From positions 43,923 to 107,922 of the forward strand of contig NZ_JFCB01000027.1 in assembly GCF_000725125.1 (NCBI RefSeq): 64,000 nt of DNA. The letters run 5' to 3'. This DNA is from Streptomyces toyocaensis. GTDB taxonomy: Bacteria; Actinomycetota; Actinomycetes; Streptomycetales; Streptomycetaceae. Below, one piece after another: positions 10,814 through 18,832 of the stretch (the first letter of the stretch is position 1; every line of letters begins with the position of its first letter). The notes below the pieces were generated by a model, which had not been told where the DNA came from, searched no databases, and worked only from the letters and a program-made list of their open reading frames with translations. A program made the translations under genes and the position numbers.

Positions 10814-12463
10814 ATGAGCCACGACGGCGCACAGGGCCAGTACGCGGGGCGGGCGCTCGCCGGCGGACGTTACCAACTGCGGGACCTGCTCGGCCAGGGC
10901 GGCATGGCGTCGGTGCACCTCGCCTACGACAGCGTGCTCGACCGCCAGGTCGCCATCAAGACGTTGCACACGGAACTCGGACGCGAGCAGGCGTTCCGTG
11001 AGCGCTTCCGCCGCGAGGCCCAGTCCGTGGCGAAGCTCACGCACACCAACATCGTGTCGGTCTTCGACACCGGCGAGGACGATGTGGACGGCATGACGAC
11101 GCCGTACATCGTCATGGAGTACGTCGAGGGCCGTCCGCTGGGCTCCGTGCTCGACGAGGACATCCGGCAGCAGGGCGCGATGCCCGCCGACAAGGCGCTG
11201 AAGATCACCGCGGACGTGCTGGCGGCGCTGGAGATCAGCCACGAGATGGGGCTGGTCCACCGGGACATCAAGCCGGGCAACGTGATGATGACCAAGCGCG
11301 GCGTGGTCAAGGTCATGGACTTCGGCATCGCCCGCGCCATGCAGTCCGGTGTGACATCGATGACACAGACCGGCATGGTCGTCGGCACCCCGCAGTACCT
11401 CTCGCCGGAGCAGGCACTCGGCCGGGGCGTCGACGCACGCTCGGACCTGTACTCGGTCGGCATCATGCTGTTCCAGCTCGTCACCGGGCGGCTGCCGTTC
11501 GAGGCGGACTCACCGCTGGCCATCGCCTACGCGCACGTCCAGGAGGAGCCGCCGACCGCCTCCTCGATCAACCGGTCGCTGCCGCCCGCCGTGGACGCGC
11601 TGATCGCCCGCGCGCTGAAGAAGAATCCGAACGAGCGTTTCCCCAGCGCGGAGGCCATGCGCGGGGAGTGCCTGCGGGTCGCGCAGTCCTTCCACGCGGC
11701 CCCGCCGAGCATCGTCCCGGGCACGCAGGCGCCGAGCGGCGCGGGCCTCGGCTCCGCGGTGTTCCCGCCGGTCGACCAGGCGACCCCGGCGCCGACCGGC
11801 AACGTGCAGACGCCCTACCAGCCGACCCCGGCCCCGCATCCGTACGGCGCCTCGGCCCCGTCCGCGCCCTCCCCGGCCTACGGCTATCCGCAGCACGGCG
11901 GCTACGGGACGCCCGCCCCGTCGGCGTACGCGCAGCAGCAGGGTGCGTCGACCCCGCCGCCGTACACCATCTCGCCCCAGAGCTCCGGGGCGGGCGGCTC
12001 GGGCGGCGGACGGAACAAGCCCGTGATCATCGGATCGGTCGCCGTCTCCGTCCTGGCCGTCGGCGGCCTGGTCGCGGCCCTGCTGATGAACAGCGGCGAG
12101 AAGGACCCGCAGGGCGGGTCGGGCAGCAGCGCCTCGGCGTCGGCGTCACCCAGCAAGGCGGCGGGTTACCGCGGACCGGACACCTCGAAGACGATCGACA
12201 AGGAAGAGTGCGAGGAACCGCACGAGTCGTACAACGACCCCGAGAAGATCCGCCTGCCCAACTTCAAGTTCAAGTACATCGGATCGGTGAAGGAGTGCTT
12301 CCAGGCCGCGGGCTGGGGCGACTTCAAGATCGTCGAGGTGGACGAGAACACCTATGGCGAGGGCTCCGTCCGGGAGCAGTTCCCGCCCGCCGGCACGGAC
12401 GTCGACCCGGAGGACATGCCGGAGATCACGCTCAAGGTGTCGACGGGCAACCCCCCGTCCTGA
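10814..12463 (+). CDS. serine/threonine protein kinase with a C-terminal PASTA-like domain
   Basis: A 549-residue Hanks-type kinase. The kinase domain is at about residues 13-280 (LGQGGMASVHLAYD, VAIKTLH, HRDIKPGNVMM, DFGIARA, SPEQALG). A long Pro/Ala/Tyr-rich linker follows, then one membrane helix near 400-420 (VIIGSVAVSVLAVGGLVAALLM). The external end (about 455-545) has the PASTA pattern LPNFKFKYIGSVKECFQAAGW to LKVSTG. Two cysteines (CEEPHES and KECFQAAG) could pair outside the cell. The adjacent divergent kinase lacks such a domain. Wall-fragment sensing is plausible from PASTA biology but not shown here. Confidence 0.92.
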   Translation: MSHDGAQGQYAGRALAGGRYQLRDLLGQGGMASVHLAYDSVLDRQVAIKTLHTELGREQAFRERFRREAQSVAKLTHTNIVSVFDTGEDDVDGMTTPYIVMEYVEGRPLGSVLDEDIRQQGAMPADKALKITADVLAALEISHEMGLVHRDIKPGNVMMTKRGVVKVMDFGIARAMQSGVTSMTQTGMVVGTPQYLSPEQALGRGVDARSDLYSVGIMLFQLVTGRLPFEADSPLAIAYAHVQEEPPTASSINRSLPPAVDALIARALKKNPNERFPSAEAMRGECLRVAQSFHAAPPSIVPGTQAPSGAGLGSAVFPPVDQATPAPTGNVQTPYQPTPAPHPYGASAPSAPSPAYGYPQHGGYGTPAPSAYAQQQGASTPPPYTISPQSSGAGGSGGGRNKPVIIGSVAVSVLAVGGLVAALLMNSGEKDPQGGSGSSASASASPSKAAGYRGPDTSKTIDKEECEEPHESYNDPEKIRLPNFKFKYIGSVKECFQAAGWGDFKIVEVDENTYGEGSVREQFPPAGTDVDPEDMPEITLKVSTGNPPS

Positions 12464-12502
12464 CCCGCCCCCGTCCTGAACCACGCCCTGCACGGCACGG
12501 CG

Positions 12503-12534
12503 AAGGGGCCCGGCATTCGGCTGCCGGGCCCCTT
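12503..12534. terminator. bidirectional intrinsic terminator
   Basis: A perfect 13-bp stem (12503-12515 with 12522-12534) has a 6-nt loop and short A and T runs at its ends. It lies between the PASTA-like kinase gene and the convergent proteasome activator gene. Confidence 0.85.
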
Positions 12535-12566
12535 TCGCGTTCGCTCGGGCGGGGAGGGTGGGGCGG

Positions 12567-13106
12567 TTACAGGTACGGGCCGCCCGTGCGGCCGCCCGGG
12601 TGGGGGTCCTCCTGGCCGTCGCCGACGCCCGGGGGGAGAGCGCGGCGCATCTGCTCGAGCTGGGCGCGCGCGGCCATCTGCTGGGCGAAGAGCGTGGTCT
12701 GGATGCCGTGGAAGAGGCCCTCCAGCCAGCCCACCAACTGGGCCTGCGCGATCCGCAGCTCGGCGTCGCTCGGGGTGGCCTCGTCCGTGAAGGGCAGGGA
12801 GAGCCGCTCCAGTTCCTCGACCAGCTGCGGGGCCAGGCCGTCCTCCAGCTCCTTCACCGAGCTGGCGTGGATCTCCTTGAGCCGGACCCGGCTGGCCTCG
12901 TCCAGGGGAGCCGCCCGCACCTCCTCCAGCAGCTGCTTGATCATGCTGCCGATCCGCATGACCTTCGCCGGCTGTTCGACCTGCTCCGTCACCGGGGTCT
13001 CGCGGGACTCCTCGTCCCCGCTGCCGCCGCTGAGCGCCATGCCGTCCTGGCCGACTACCAGGATCTGGGGATTTTCCGGCGACCGTTCGTTCCTCGGCAT
13101 CTCCAT
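12567..13106 (-). CDS. bpa: bacterial proteasome activator (Bpa/PafE family, DUF2587)
   Basis: A 179-residue homologue of the mycobacterial ATP-independent proteasome activator. The core is nearly invariant: VEQPAKVMRIGSMIKQLLEE, PLDEASRVRLKEIH, SDAELRIAQAQLVGWLEGLF and HGIQTTLFAQQMAAR. It forms a helical ring that opens the 20S core for unfolded substrates. The C-terminus reads GGPYL where mycobacterial Bpa ends GQYL, the motif that docks into the proteasome alpha ring. The ATG at 13106 (MEMPRNERSPENP) has TGAGG just upstream; longer frames to 13271 add non-conserved sequence. The proteasome genes themselves are not in this window. Confidence 0.92.
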   Translation of the reverse strand: MEMPRNERSPENPQILVVGQDGMALSGGSGDEESRETPVTEQVEQPAKVMRIGSMIKQLLEEVRAAPLDEASRVRLKEIHASSVKELEDGLAPQLVEELERLSLPFTDEATPSDAELRIAQAQLVGWLEGLFHGIQTTLFAQQMAARAQLEQMRRALPPGVGDGQEDPHPGGRTGGPYL

Positions 13107-13295
13107 GACCTCATTGTCTCGCACGCCCGTGGTCCTCCCGGGGGTGCCCCCGGAAGTCGGCGTCCGCCCGGGGTCCACCGGACGGCGGCATCCGGAATGC
13201 CCGGTCGATGGAGCGGTGCGAGGCTGTTGGGCGTCCATCCGGCCCATCTTGCCGACGGTGTGACCGAGCACCGGACGGCGCGGGAGGTCACGGTC

Positions 13296-13898
13296 GTGAC
13301 TCCATGGCTGCGTGTAGTGGGGGCGGCGGTTGTTCTGGGGGCGGGGGCGGTGGTGCTGCCGTACGGCCCCGCCGTGGGGCCGCCGGCCACGACGGTGGCG
13401 TACGGGGCCGTGGGGGCCGGCGCCGAGCCCGCGTCCCGTCCTCCCTCGTCCTCGTCGTCGTCCTTGTCGTCGCCCTTGTCGTCGCCCTCGTCGTCACCCT
13501 CGTCGTCGCCCGCCGAGAGGCCGTCGCGGGCCGGGAGCCGGCCGGGTGAGGGCCGCGAACGGCCCGGACGGCACGAGCCGCGGGACACCGCGCCGCACGG
13601 GCGGCACCAGCGGGGCGAGGCGGAGCGCGGGGAGACGGACACCCGCGGGACCGAGCGTCCGGACGTGCCGCGCCCGCGGGGCGAGGAGGCCGTCCCCCGG
13701 GTGCCCGGCCGGGACGGCACGCCGTCCCGGGGGGCGGCTCCGGTGCCCTCCACGACCTCGCGGACGGCGGAGCCGAACGCGGTCGCGGACGCCGGGCCCG
13801 TCCCGCGCATCCTCCCTCTCGGCAGCGGCCTGGTGCTCATCGGCCTCGGCTTCGGCCTCGCCTTCGTCGCCCTGCGGATGCGTCAGGCCTCGGGCTGA
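13296..13898 (+). CDS. small exported or membrane protein of unknown function
   Basis: A 200-residue product from GTG 13296 with a GGGAGG site 7 bases upstream. Residues 5-28 are hydrophobic (VVGAAVVLGAGAVVLPYGPAVG), a signal or anchor helix. The middle (45-165) is low-complexity: a Ser-rich run coded by repeated TCGTC/CTCGTCG triplets, then Arg/Gly/Glu/Pro-rich sequence. The C-terminus has a second hydrophobic helix (ILPLGSGLVLIGLGFGLAFVAL) and a short basic tail. Strong codon bias argues it is real, but I recognise no family. It is divergent from the proteasome activator gene. Confidence 0.6.
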   Translation: MTPWLRVVGAAVVLGAGAVVLPYGPAVGPPATTVAYGAVGAGAEPASRPPSSSSSSLSSPLSSPSSSPSSSPAERPSRAGSRPGEGRERPGRHEPRDTAPHGRHQRGEAERGETDTRGTERPDVPRPRGEEAVPRVPGRDGTPSRGAAPVPSTTSRTAEPNAVADAGPVPRILPLGSGLVLIGLGFGLAFVALRMRQASG

Positions 13899-13928
13899 GG
13901 ACGGCCCGGCGCGGCGCCCCCGCCGGGT

Positions 13929-14912
13929 TCAGTTCGGGGTGACCAGCAGGACCTTGCCGACGTGGCCGCTGTCCTCCACCACGCGGTGGGCGGTGGCCGC
14001 GTCCGGCATCGGGATCTCGCGGTCGATCACGGGGCGGACATGGCCACCGGCGACGAGCGGCCAGACGTGTTCTCGTACGGCCGCCACGATCGCCGCCTTC
14101 TCCTCCAAGGGCCGGGCCCGCAGCGAGGTCGCGCTGATGGCGCCCCGCTTGCCGAGGAGGGCGCCGATGTTCAGCTCGCCCTTGACGCCGCCCTGCATAC
14201 CGATGATCGCCAGCCGGCCGTTCACGGCGAGGGCCCGGACGTTGCGGTCCAGGTACGCGGCCCCCATGTTGTCGAGGATGACGTCCGCGCCGACGCCGTC
14301 GGTGGCGCGTTCCAGCTCGGCGACGAAGTCCTGCTCGCGGTAGTTGATCAGGATGTCGGCGCCGAGTTCGGCGCAGCGCTCCAGCTTCTCCTTGCTGCCC
14401 GCGGTCACGGCGACCCGCGCGCCGACGGCCTTGGCGAGCTGGATCGCCATGGTGCCGATGCCGCTGGAGCCGCCGTGCACGAGCAGGGTCTCCCCGGGGC
14501 GCAGATGGGCGACCATGAAGACGTTCGACCAGACCGTGCAGACGACCTCCGGGAGCGCCGCCGCCTGGTCGACGGCGAGCCCCCCGGGGACGGGCAGCAG
14601 CTGTCCGGCCGGGACGGCGACCTTCTCGGCGTAGCCGCCGCCCGCGAGCAGCGCGCAGACCTCGTCGCCGACGGCCCAGCCGCCCACCCCGGGACCGAGC
14701 GCGGCGATCCGGCCGGAACACTCCAGACCGGGATAGGGGGAGGCGCCGGGCGGGGGGTTGTAGAAGCCCTGCCGCTGGAGGATGTCGGCCCGGTTCACGG
14801 CGCCGGCCACCACCTCGACCAGCACCTCGCCCTCGCCGGGCACGGGATCGGGGACCTCGGCCCACACCAGCGCCTCGGGTCCACCGGGTTCGGGAATCGT
14901 GATCGCATGCAT
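13929..14912 (-). CDS. NAD(P)H:quinone oxidoreductase / zinc-type alcohol dehydrogenase-like (MDR family)
   Basis: A 327-residue medium-chain dehydrogenase of the zeta-crystallin/QOR group. The N-terminal GroES-like half begins MHAITIPEPGGPEALVW; the Rossmann motif is VHGGSSGIGTMAIQLAKAVGARV around residue 145. The zinc ligands of classical alcohol dehydrogenases are absent, as expected for QOR. ATG 14912 is chosen because it starts exactly at the domain. It likely reduces quinones or enones with NADPH in the cytoplasm. It stands alone between the small membrane protein and an ABC-permease relic. Confidence 0.9.
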   Translation of the reverse strand: MHAITIPEPGGPEALVWAEVPDPVPGEGEVLVEVVAGAVNRADILQRQGFYNPPPGASPYPGLECSGRIAALGPGVGGWAVGDEVCALLAGGGYAEKVAVPAGQLLPVPGGLAVDQAAALPEVVCTVWSNVFMVAHLRPGETLLVHGGSSGIGTMAIQLAKAVGARVAVTAGSKEKLERCAELGADILINYREQDFVAELERATDGVGADVILDNMGAAYLDRNVRALAVNGRLAIIGMQGGVKGELNIGALLGKRGAISATSLRARPLEEKAAIVAAVREHVWPLVAGGHVRPVIDREIPMPDAATAHRVVEDSGHVGKVLLVTPN

Positions 14913-15039
14913 GAGGGGACGGTACCTCCGGCGGCGGGGGCGACGGGTGCGGCCGGCGGACATCCCCGTGCGGGACCGATGAGTTCGCGCGGCCGTGCAG
15001 GTCTCTCCCCGCGTGGCCCGAGCACGCGGAAGGATCACG

Positions 15040-15354
15040 ATGTACACCGGCGTCTCGGTCGACGCGGACATCGGGAAGGGTGTCTTCGACCGGTTCCGCA
15101 GCCTGCCGATCTGGCGGCCGTCGACGATGGTCGGCCATCTGCTCGGCGACGCCCTGCGCCACACCATCGCATCCGTCGTGATGCTGGCCGTCGGCATGAT
15201 CCTCGGCTACCGGGCCGACGGCGGGGTCGTCGGCGTGCTCGCCGGGATCTCGCTGCTGGTGCTGTTCTCGTTCGCCTTCTCGTGGATCTGGACGATGTCC
15301 GGGCTGATGCTGCGCACCGAGAAGTCGGTGATGGGCGTCAGCATGACGGTGATC
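15040..15354 (+). pseudogene. truncated ABC-2 type transporter permease (DrrB-like) relic
   Basis: About 105 codons match the central part of DrrB-type permeases: TGVSVDADIGKGVFDRFRSL, then PIWRPSTMVGHLLGDALRHT, then hydrophobic helices and an SGLMLRTEKSVMGVSM loop. The normal N-terminal half (about 120 residues with the first helices) and the C-terminal half after VMGVSM are both missing. The reading frame then runs antisense into the potassium channel gene. No ATP-binding partner is nearby. An AAGGA site precedes ATG 15040, but a functional permease is not possible. I read it as deletion debris. Confidence 0.75.
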
Positions 15355-15366
15355 CCCCCGGGGGCC

Positions 15367-16473
15367 TCAGCCCCGGGGGAGCGGGCGGATGTCGGGGGCG
15401 ATCTGCGTGCCCGGTGTCGCCCGCACGATCGTGATCAACCGGTCCGTCAGCTCCAGCCTCCCGACGTCCGGATCGTCGTAGCCGAGCACCCGGTGCCCGC
15501 GAACGACACTCACCACCAGGTCGTTCGTCTCCCGCGGGGTCTTGCCCACCTCGGCCTTTATGACCGGCCTCTCCACGATGTCCAGCCCGGTGCCCTGCTG
15601 GATGAGGTCCTCCATGACCATGCCGGCCGACGGGCTGAGCACCGAGAGGCCGAGCAGCCGCCCGGCCGCGCTGGCGCTGGTGATGACCGCGTCGGCGCCC
15701 GACTGCTTCAGCAGCGGGGCGTTCTCCTCCTCGCGCACCGCGGCCACGATCTTCGCGCCCCGGTTGAGCTGGCGCGCCGTGAGCGTCACCAGGACGGCCG
15801 TGTCGTCGCGCTGCGTGGCGATGATGATCTGCCGCGCCCGGTACACCTCGGCCCGCTTCAGCACCTCGCTGCGCGTGGCATCCCCTATGACGCCCGCGTA
15901 GCCGTCCGCCGTGGCCGCGTCGATCGCCTTCGCGCTCGGATCGACCACCACGACCTGCTCCTTGCGGAGCCCCGTCGCACAGACCGTCTTGATCGCGGAC
16001 CTGCCCTTGGTCCCGAACCCGACGACAACGGTGTGATCGCGCAACGTGGACCTCCAGCGGTTCAGTCGCCACTCCTCCCGGGTGCGTTCGGTGAGGGCCT
16101 CGAGGGTGGTGCCGACCAGGATGATCAGGAACAGCACACGCAACGGCGTGATGACGAAGATATTGGTGAGCCGGGCGGCGTCGCTGACCGGCGTGATGTC
16201 GCCGTACCCGGTGGTGGAGAGGGTGACGGTCGCATAGTAGAACGCGTCGAGCAGGTCGAGGGATCCGTCGGAGTTGTCGTTGTAGCCGTCGTGGTCGGCG
16301 TACACGACGAACGCCGTCACCACGAGCACCACCAAGGCCATCGACAGCCGTTTGGCGACCTGGCGGATCGGATGCTCCACCATCTTCCTCGGGAGTTTCA
16401 CCCGATGCGTCACCAGATGTTCGTCCGCCTGTCGGGCGATGGCGTCCTGGCCCGGAAGTTTCACGTGAAACAC
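15367..16473 (-). CDS. potassium channel with RCK (TrkA-N) domain
   Basis: A 368-residue two-helix channel subunit. Helix 1 is near residues 43-59 (MALVVLVVTAFVVYAD), the selectivity filter TTGYGD near 87-92, and helix 2 near 105-125. The cytoplasmic RCK domain opens with HTVVVGFGTKGRSAI near 140. The GTG at 16473 gives MFHVKLPG; GTG 16464 overlaps the moeA stop by 4 bp (GTGA) and is equally plausible. A perfect parS site spans the start. It follows mobA and moeA as the last gene of that operon. Resembles MthK-type gated channels; the gating ligand is unknown. Confidence 0.9.
   Translation of the reverse strand: MFHVKLPGQDAIARQADEHLVTHRVKLPRKMVEHPIRQVAKRLSMALVVLVVTAFVVYADHDGYNDNSDGSLDLLDAFYYATVTLSTTGYGDITPVSDAARLTNIFVITPLRVLFLIILVGTTLEALTERTREEWRLNRWRSTLRDHTVVVGFGTKGRSAIKTVCATGLRKEQVVVVDPSAKAIDAATADGYAGVIGDATRSEVLKRAEVYRARQIIIATQRDDTAVLVTLTARQLNRGAKIVAAVREEENAPLLKQSGADAVITSASAAGRLLGLSVLSPSAGMVMEDLIQQGTGLDIVERPVIKAEVGKTPRETNDLVVSVVRGHRVLGYDDPDVGRLELTDRLITIVRATPGTQIAPDIRPLPRG
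16458..16471. promoter_or_regulatory. parS: parS centromere site (perfect)
   Basis: GTTTCACGTGAAAC is a perfect 14-bp palindrome identical to the Streptomyces parS core bound by ParB. It overlaps the last codons of moeA and the first codons of the channel gene (residues FHVK). Streptomyces parS sites cluster around oriC, which fits the rest of the window. Confidence 0.9.
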
Positions 16474-17801
16474 ACTCCGATACCCCCGGACGCCCAGGGC
16501 AGGTCCAGCAGTTCCGCCTCCGCGCCGGGCTTCGCCCCTCCGGGAGGTACGACGGCGAGCGCGTCGGCCGCCGCGACGCCCCGCAGCATGGCCGGGCCGT
16601 TGTAGAGCAACGGCAGTGCCCGGTCGCCGCGCAGGGCGACGGGGACCAGCCGCGTGTCGTACGGGTGTCCCTGCACCCCGTCCCGCAGCGTCAGCGTGTA
16701 CGACTCCGGGGCGGGGCGGGCCGCGAGGGTCCGCAACAGCGGCTCGGCGAGGGTGAGCAGACCTGACACGGCGGCGAGGGGGTTGCCCGGCAGGCCGACG
16801 AGATGCTGGTTCTCCTTGGTGCGGGCCAGCAGCATCGGATGACCGGGGCGCACCCTGACCCCGCTCACGAGGAGTTCGGCGCCGATGCGGCGCAGCGTGG
16901 GATGCACATGGTCCACGGGGCCGGCGGCGGTGCCGCCGGTGGTGACGACGACGTCGGCGTCGCAGGCGGTGATCGCCTCGTGGAGCGCGTGCTCGTCGTC
17001 GCCGACCCGGCGCACGTCGGTGACCTCCGCGCCGAGTGCGCGCAGCCAGGGCGGCAGCAGCGGACCGAGCGCGTCCCGGATCAGCCCGTCGTGCGGCAGT
17101 CCCGCGCCCAGCAGCTCGTCACCGAGGACGAACACGGCGGCACGGGGCCGGGGGACGGCCATGAGCGTGTCGTATCCGGCGGCGGCGGCCATGCCCAGGA
17201 CCGGCGGGGTCACCAGAGTGCCCACGGGCAGCAGCTGGTCACCGCTGCGGCACTCCTGGCCGCGGGGGCGGATGTCCTGGCCGTGGGTGACGGTGTGCGG
17301 TGCCCGGTCGGCGGTGGTGACGTGCAGCCGGCCCTTGTCGTCGGTGCGGCCGTGTTCGCTGCGGAGCACGGCGGTGGTGTCCGGGGGGATGCGGGCGCCG
17401 GTGGCGATGCGGACGGCCTCGCCGTCGGTGAGCGGCGGGTGCGCGGCGTGCCCGGCGAGGACGCCCTCCTCCCGTACGTCCCAGGGGCCGGGGCCGGAGA
17501 CCGCCCAGCCGTCCATCGCGGAGGTGTCGAAGGAGGGCAGGTCGGTGAGGGCGGTGAGGGGGGTGGCCAGGGTGAGGCCGAGGGCGGAGGCGAGGGGGAC
17601 GGCCACGGGAGTCAGGTATCCCGTACGGCTGCCGTGGCGCGGGGCGCGTGCGGCGATGGTCCGGGCCTCGGTCCAGTCCGTGGCGTGGTGGCGCGGGGTG
17701 CCGCCGGGGGTGTGGTCGGGTCGTTGCTTCACGAGGGCGAGCGCCTCCTCGACGTCGAGGTCATCGGCGTCCTCTTCGGCCCGGGTGGCATGCGCGGTCA
17801 T
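16461..17801 (-). CDS. moeA: molybdopterin molybdotransferase MoeA
   Basis: A 446-residue MoeA, which inserts molybdate into adenylylated molybdopterin. The N-terminal linker with a Glu/Asp-rich start is followed by the MoeA core: SFDTSAMDGWAV near residue 85, the GDEL loop (VLGDELLGAGLPHDGLI), TTGGTAAGPVDHV, and GLPGNPLAAV near the C-terminus. The usual SGG of the MPT-binding loop is TTGG here. ATG 17801 overlaps the mobA stop by 4 bp. Together they make a cofactor-maturation pair; the molybdoenzymes served are elsewhere. Confidence 0.9.
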   Translation of the reverse strand: MTAHATRAEEDADDLDVEEALALVKQRPDHTPGGTPRHHATDWTEARTIAARAPRHGSRTGYLTPVAVPLASALGLTLATPLTALTDLPSFDTSAMDGWAVSGPGPWDVREEGVLAGHAAHPPLTDGEAVRIATGARIPPDTTAVLRSEHGRTDDKGRLHVTTADRAPHTVTHGQDIRPRGQECRSGDQLLPVGTLVTPPVLGMAAAAGYDTLMAVPRPRAAVFVLGDELLGAGLPHDGLIRDALGPLLPPWLRALGAEVTDVRRVGDDEHALHEAITACDADVVVTTGGTAAGPVDHVHPTLRRIGAELLVSGVRVRPGHPMLLARTKENQHLVGLPGNPLAAVSGLLTLAEPLLRTLAARPAPESYTLTLRDGVQGHPYDTRLVPVALRGDRALPLLYNGPAMLRGVAAADALAVVPPGGAKPGAEAELLDLPWASGGIGVCFT

Positions 17802-18748
17802 TCTGCGTCCGGGCGGGTTTCGGGGGCCGCGTCGGGCGCGGTGCCGCCGGCCCGGTCGTCCTCGTCCGCCCAGCGTACGGCGAGCGCCGCGGCCTTGCGG
17901 GCCGCCTCGGCGACGGCCTCGCGGTCGCCGCCGGCCCGGGCGGCCGCGTAACCGACGAGGAAGGTGGTCAGCGGAGCGGCGGGCCTGGCCACGCCGTGGG
18001 CGGCGTCGCGGGCGAGGTCGAGCAGCACGCCGGTGTCGACGTCCAGGTCGATGCCCAGCTCGTCCTTGACTGCGGAGATCCATTCGTCCAACACGTGTCC
18101 ATGCTCCCTGATGCGTGCCCTGGCGGTGGCGATGTCGTCCCAGGTGTCGCAGTCGAAGGACGCCACCGGGTCGGAGATGCGGGTGAGGCGGAGTGCGCCG
18201 GTCAGCCGGCGCAGGGGAAGTCCGGTCAGCCCGCCGTGCCGGCCGGTGAGCGCGGCCAGTTCGCGGCGCAGAGACGAGGTCCGGTATGCGGCCACGAGCG
18301 GCTGGTCCCGGCCGTCGGAGTCGGTCAGCAGCACGCCGTCGGCCGTGCCGCCGCGGAGGGCCGTCAGCAGTCCCTCGACGGTGCGCCGGCCGAGGAACGG
18401 CAGATCGGCGGAGAGGAGGACGACATGGCCGGCGGTGGTGTGCCGGAGTCCGGCGTCGAGCGCGGCCAGGGGTCCGCCGCCCGGGGGCTCCTCGCGGGCC
18501 CAGATCACGGGCCGGAAGGTGGGGCGGGGACCGGCGACGACGACCGTGGTCCGGGCGTCGGCGCAGGCCGCGAGCACCCGGTCCAGCAGTGCCCGTCCGC
18601 CGACGCGCACACCGGGCTTGTCCGCGCCCCCGAGCCGGCGGGCGGCACCACCGGCGAGCACGACGGCGTCGTACGCGGCGCCGGACCCCCCGCGACGATC
18701 GCCGGAGGGACCGTCGGAGGAAACACCGGGTGGCTGGTACTCGGTCAC
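17798..18748 (-). CDS. mobA: molybdenum cofactor guanylyltransferase MobA fused to a DUF6457-like domain
   Basis: A 316-residue protein. Residues 25-210 form a nucleotidyltransferase with VVLAGGAARRLGGADKP (the LAGGxxxRxGxxK GTP loop) and a DLPFLGR metal-binding stretch. This part attaches GMP to Mo-molybdopterin. Residues 225-305 are an extra helical domain (LDEWISAVKDELGIDLDVDT) typical of actinobacterial DUF6457 proteins, often encoded as a separate small gene. The start is GTG 18748. It is first in the mobA-moeA-channel operon. Confidence 0.85.
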   Translation of the reverse strand: MTEYQPPGVSSDGPSGDRRGGSGAAYDAVVLAGGAARRLGGADKPGVRVGGRALLDRVLAACADARTTVVVAGPRPTFRPVIWAREEPPGGGPLAALDAGLRHTTAGHVVLLSADLPFLGRRTVEGLLTALRGGTADGVLLTDSDGRDQPLVAAYRTSSLRRELAALTGRHGGLTGLPLRRLTGALRLTRISDPVASFDCDTWDDIATARARIREHGHVLDEWISAVKDELGIDLDVDTGVLLDLARDAAHGVARPAAPLTTFLVGYAAARAGGDREAVAEAARKAAALAVRWADEDDRAGGTAPDAAPETRPDAE

Positions 18749-18759
18749 CCCCCGAGTAT

Positions 18760-18796
18760 GCGTGCCCCCGCGATCACAGAGAACGCGGGGGCACGC
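18760..18796. terminator. intrinsic terminator-like hairpin
   Basis: A perfect 13-bp GC-rich stem (18760-18772 with 18784-18796) has an 11-nt loop. It follows the second E2 gene and precedes the mobA start, so it likely ends the bkd-2 transcript. No clear T run is present. Confidence 0.6.
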
Positions 18797-18832
18797 GGAC
18801 GCGGCCGGGGAGCCCCGGGAGCAGGAGCGGAC

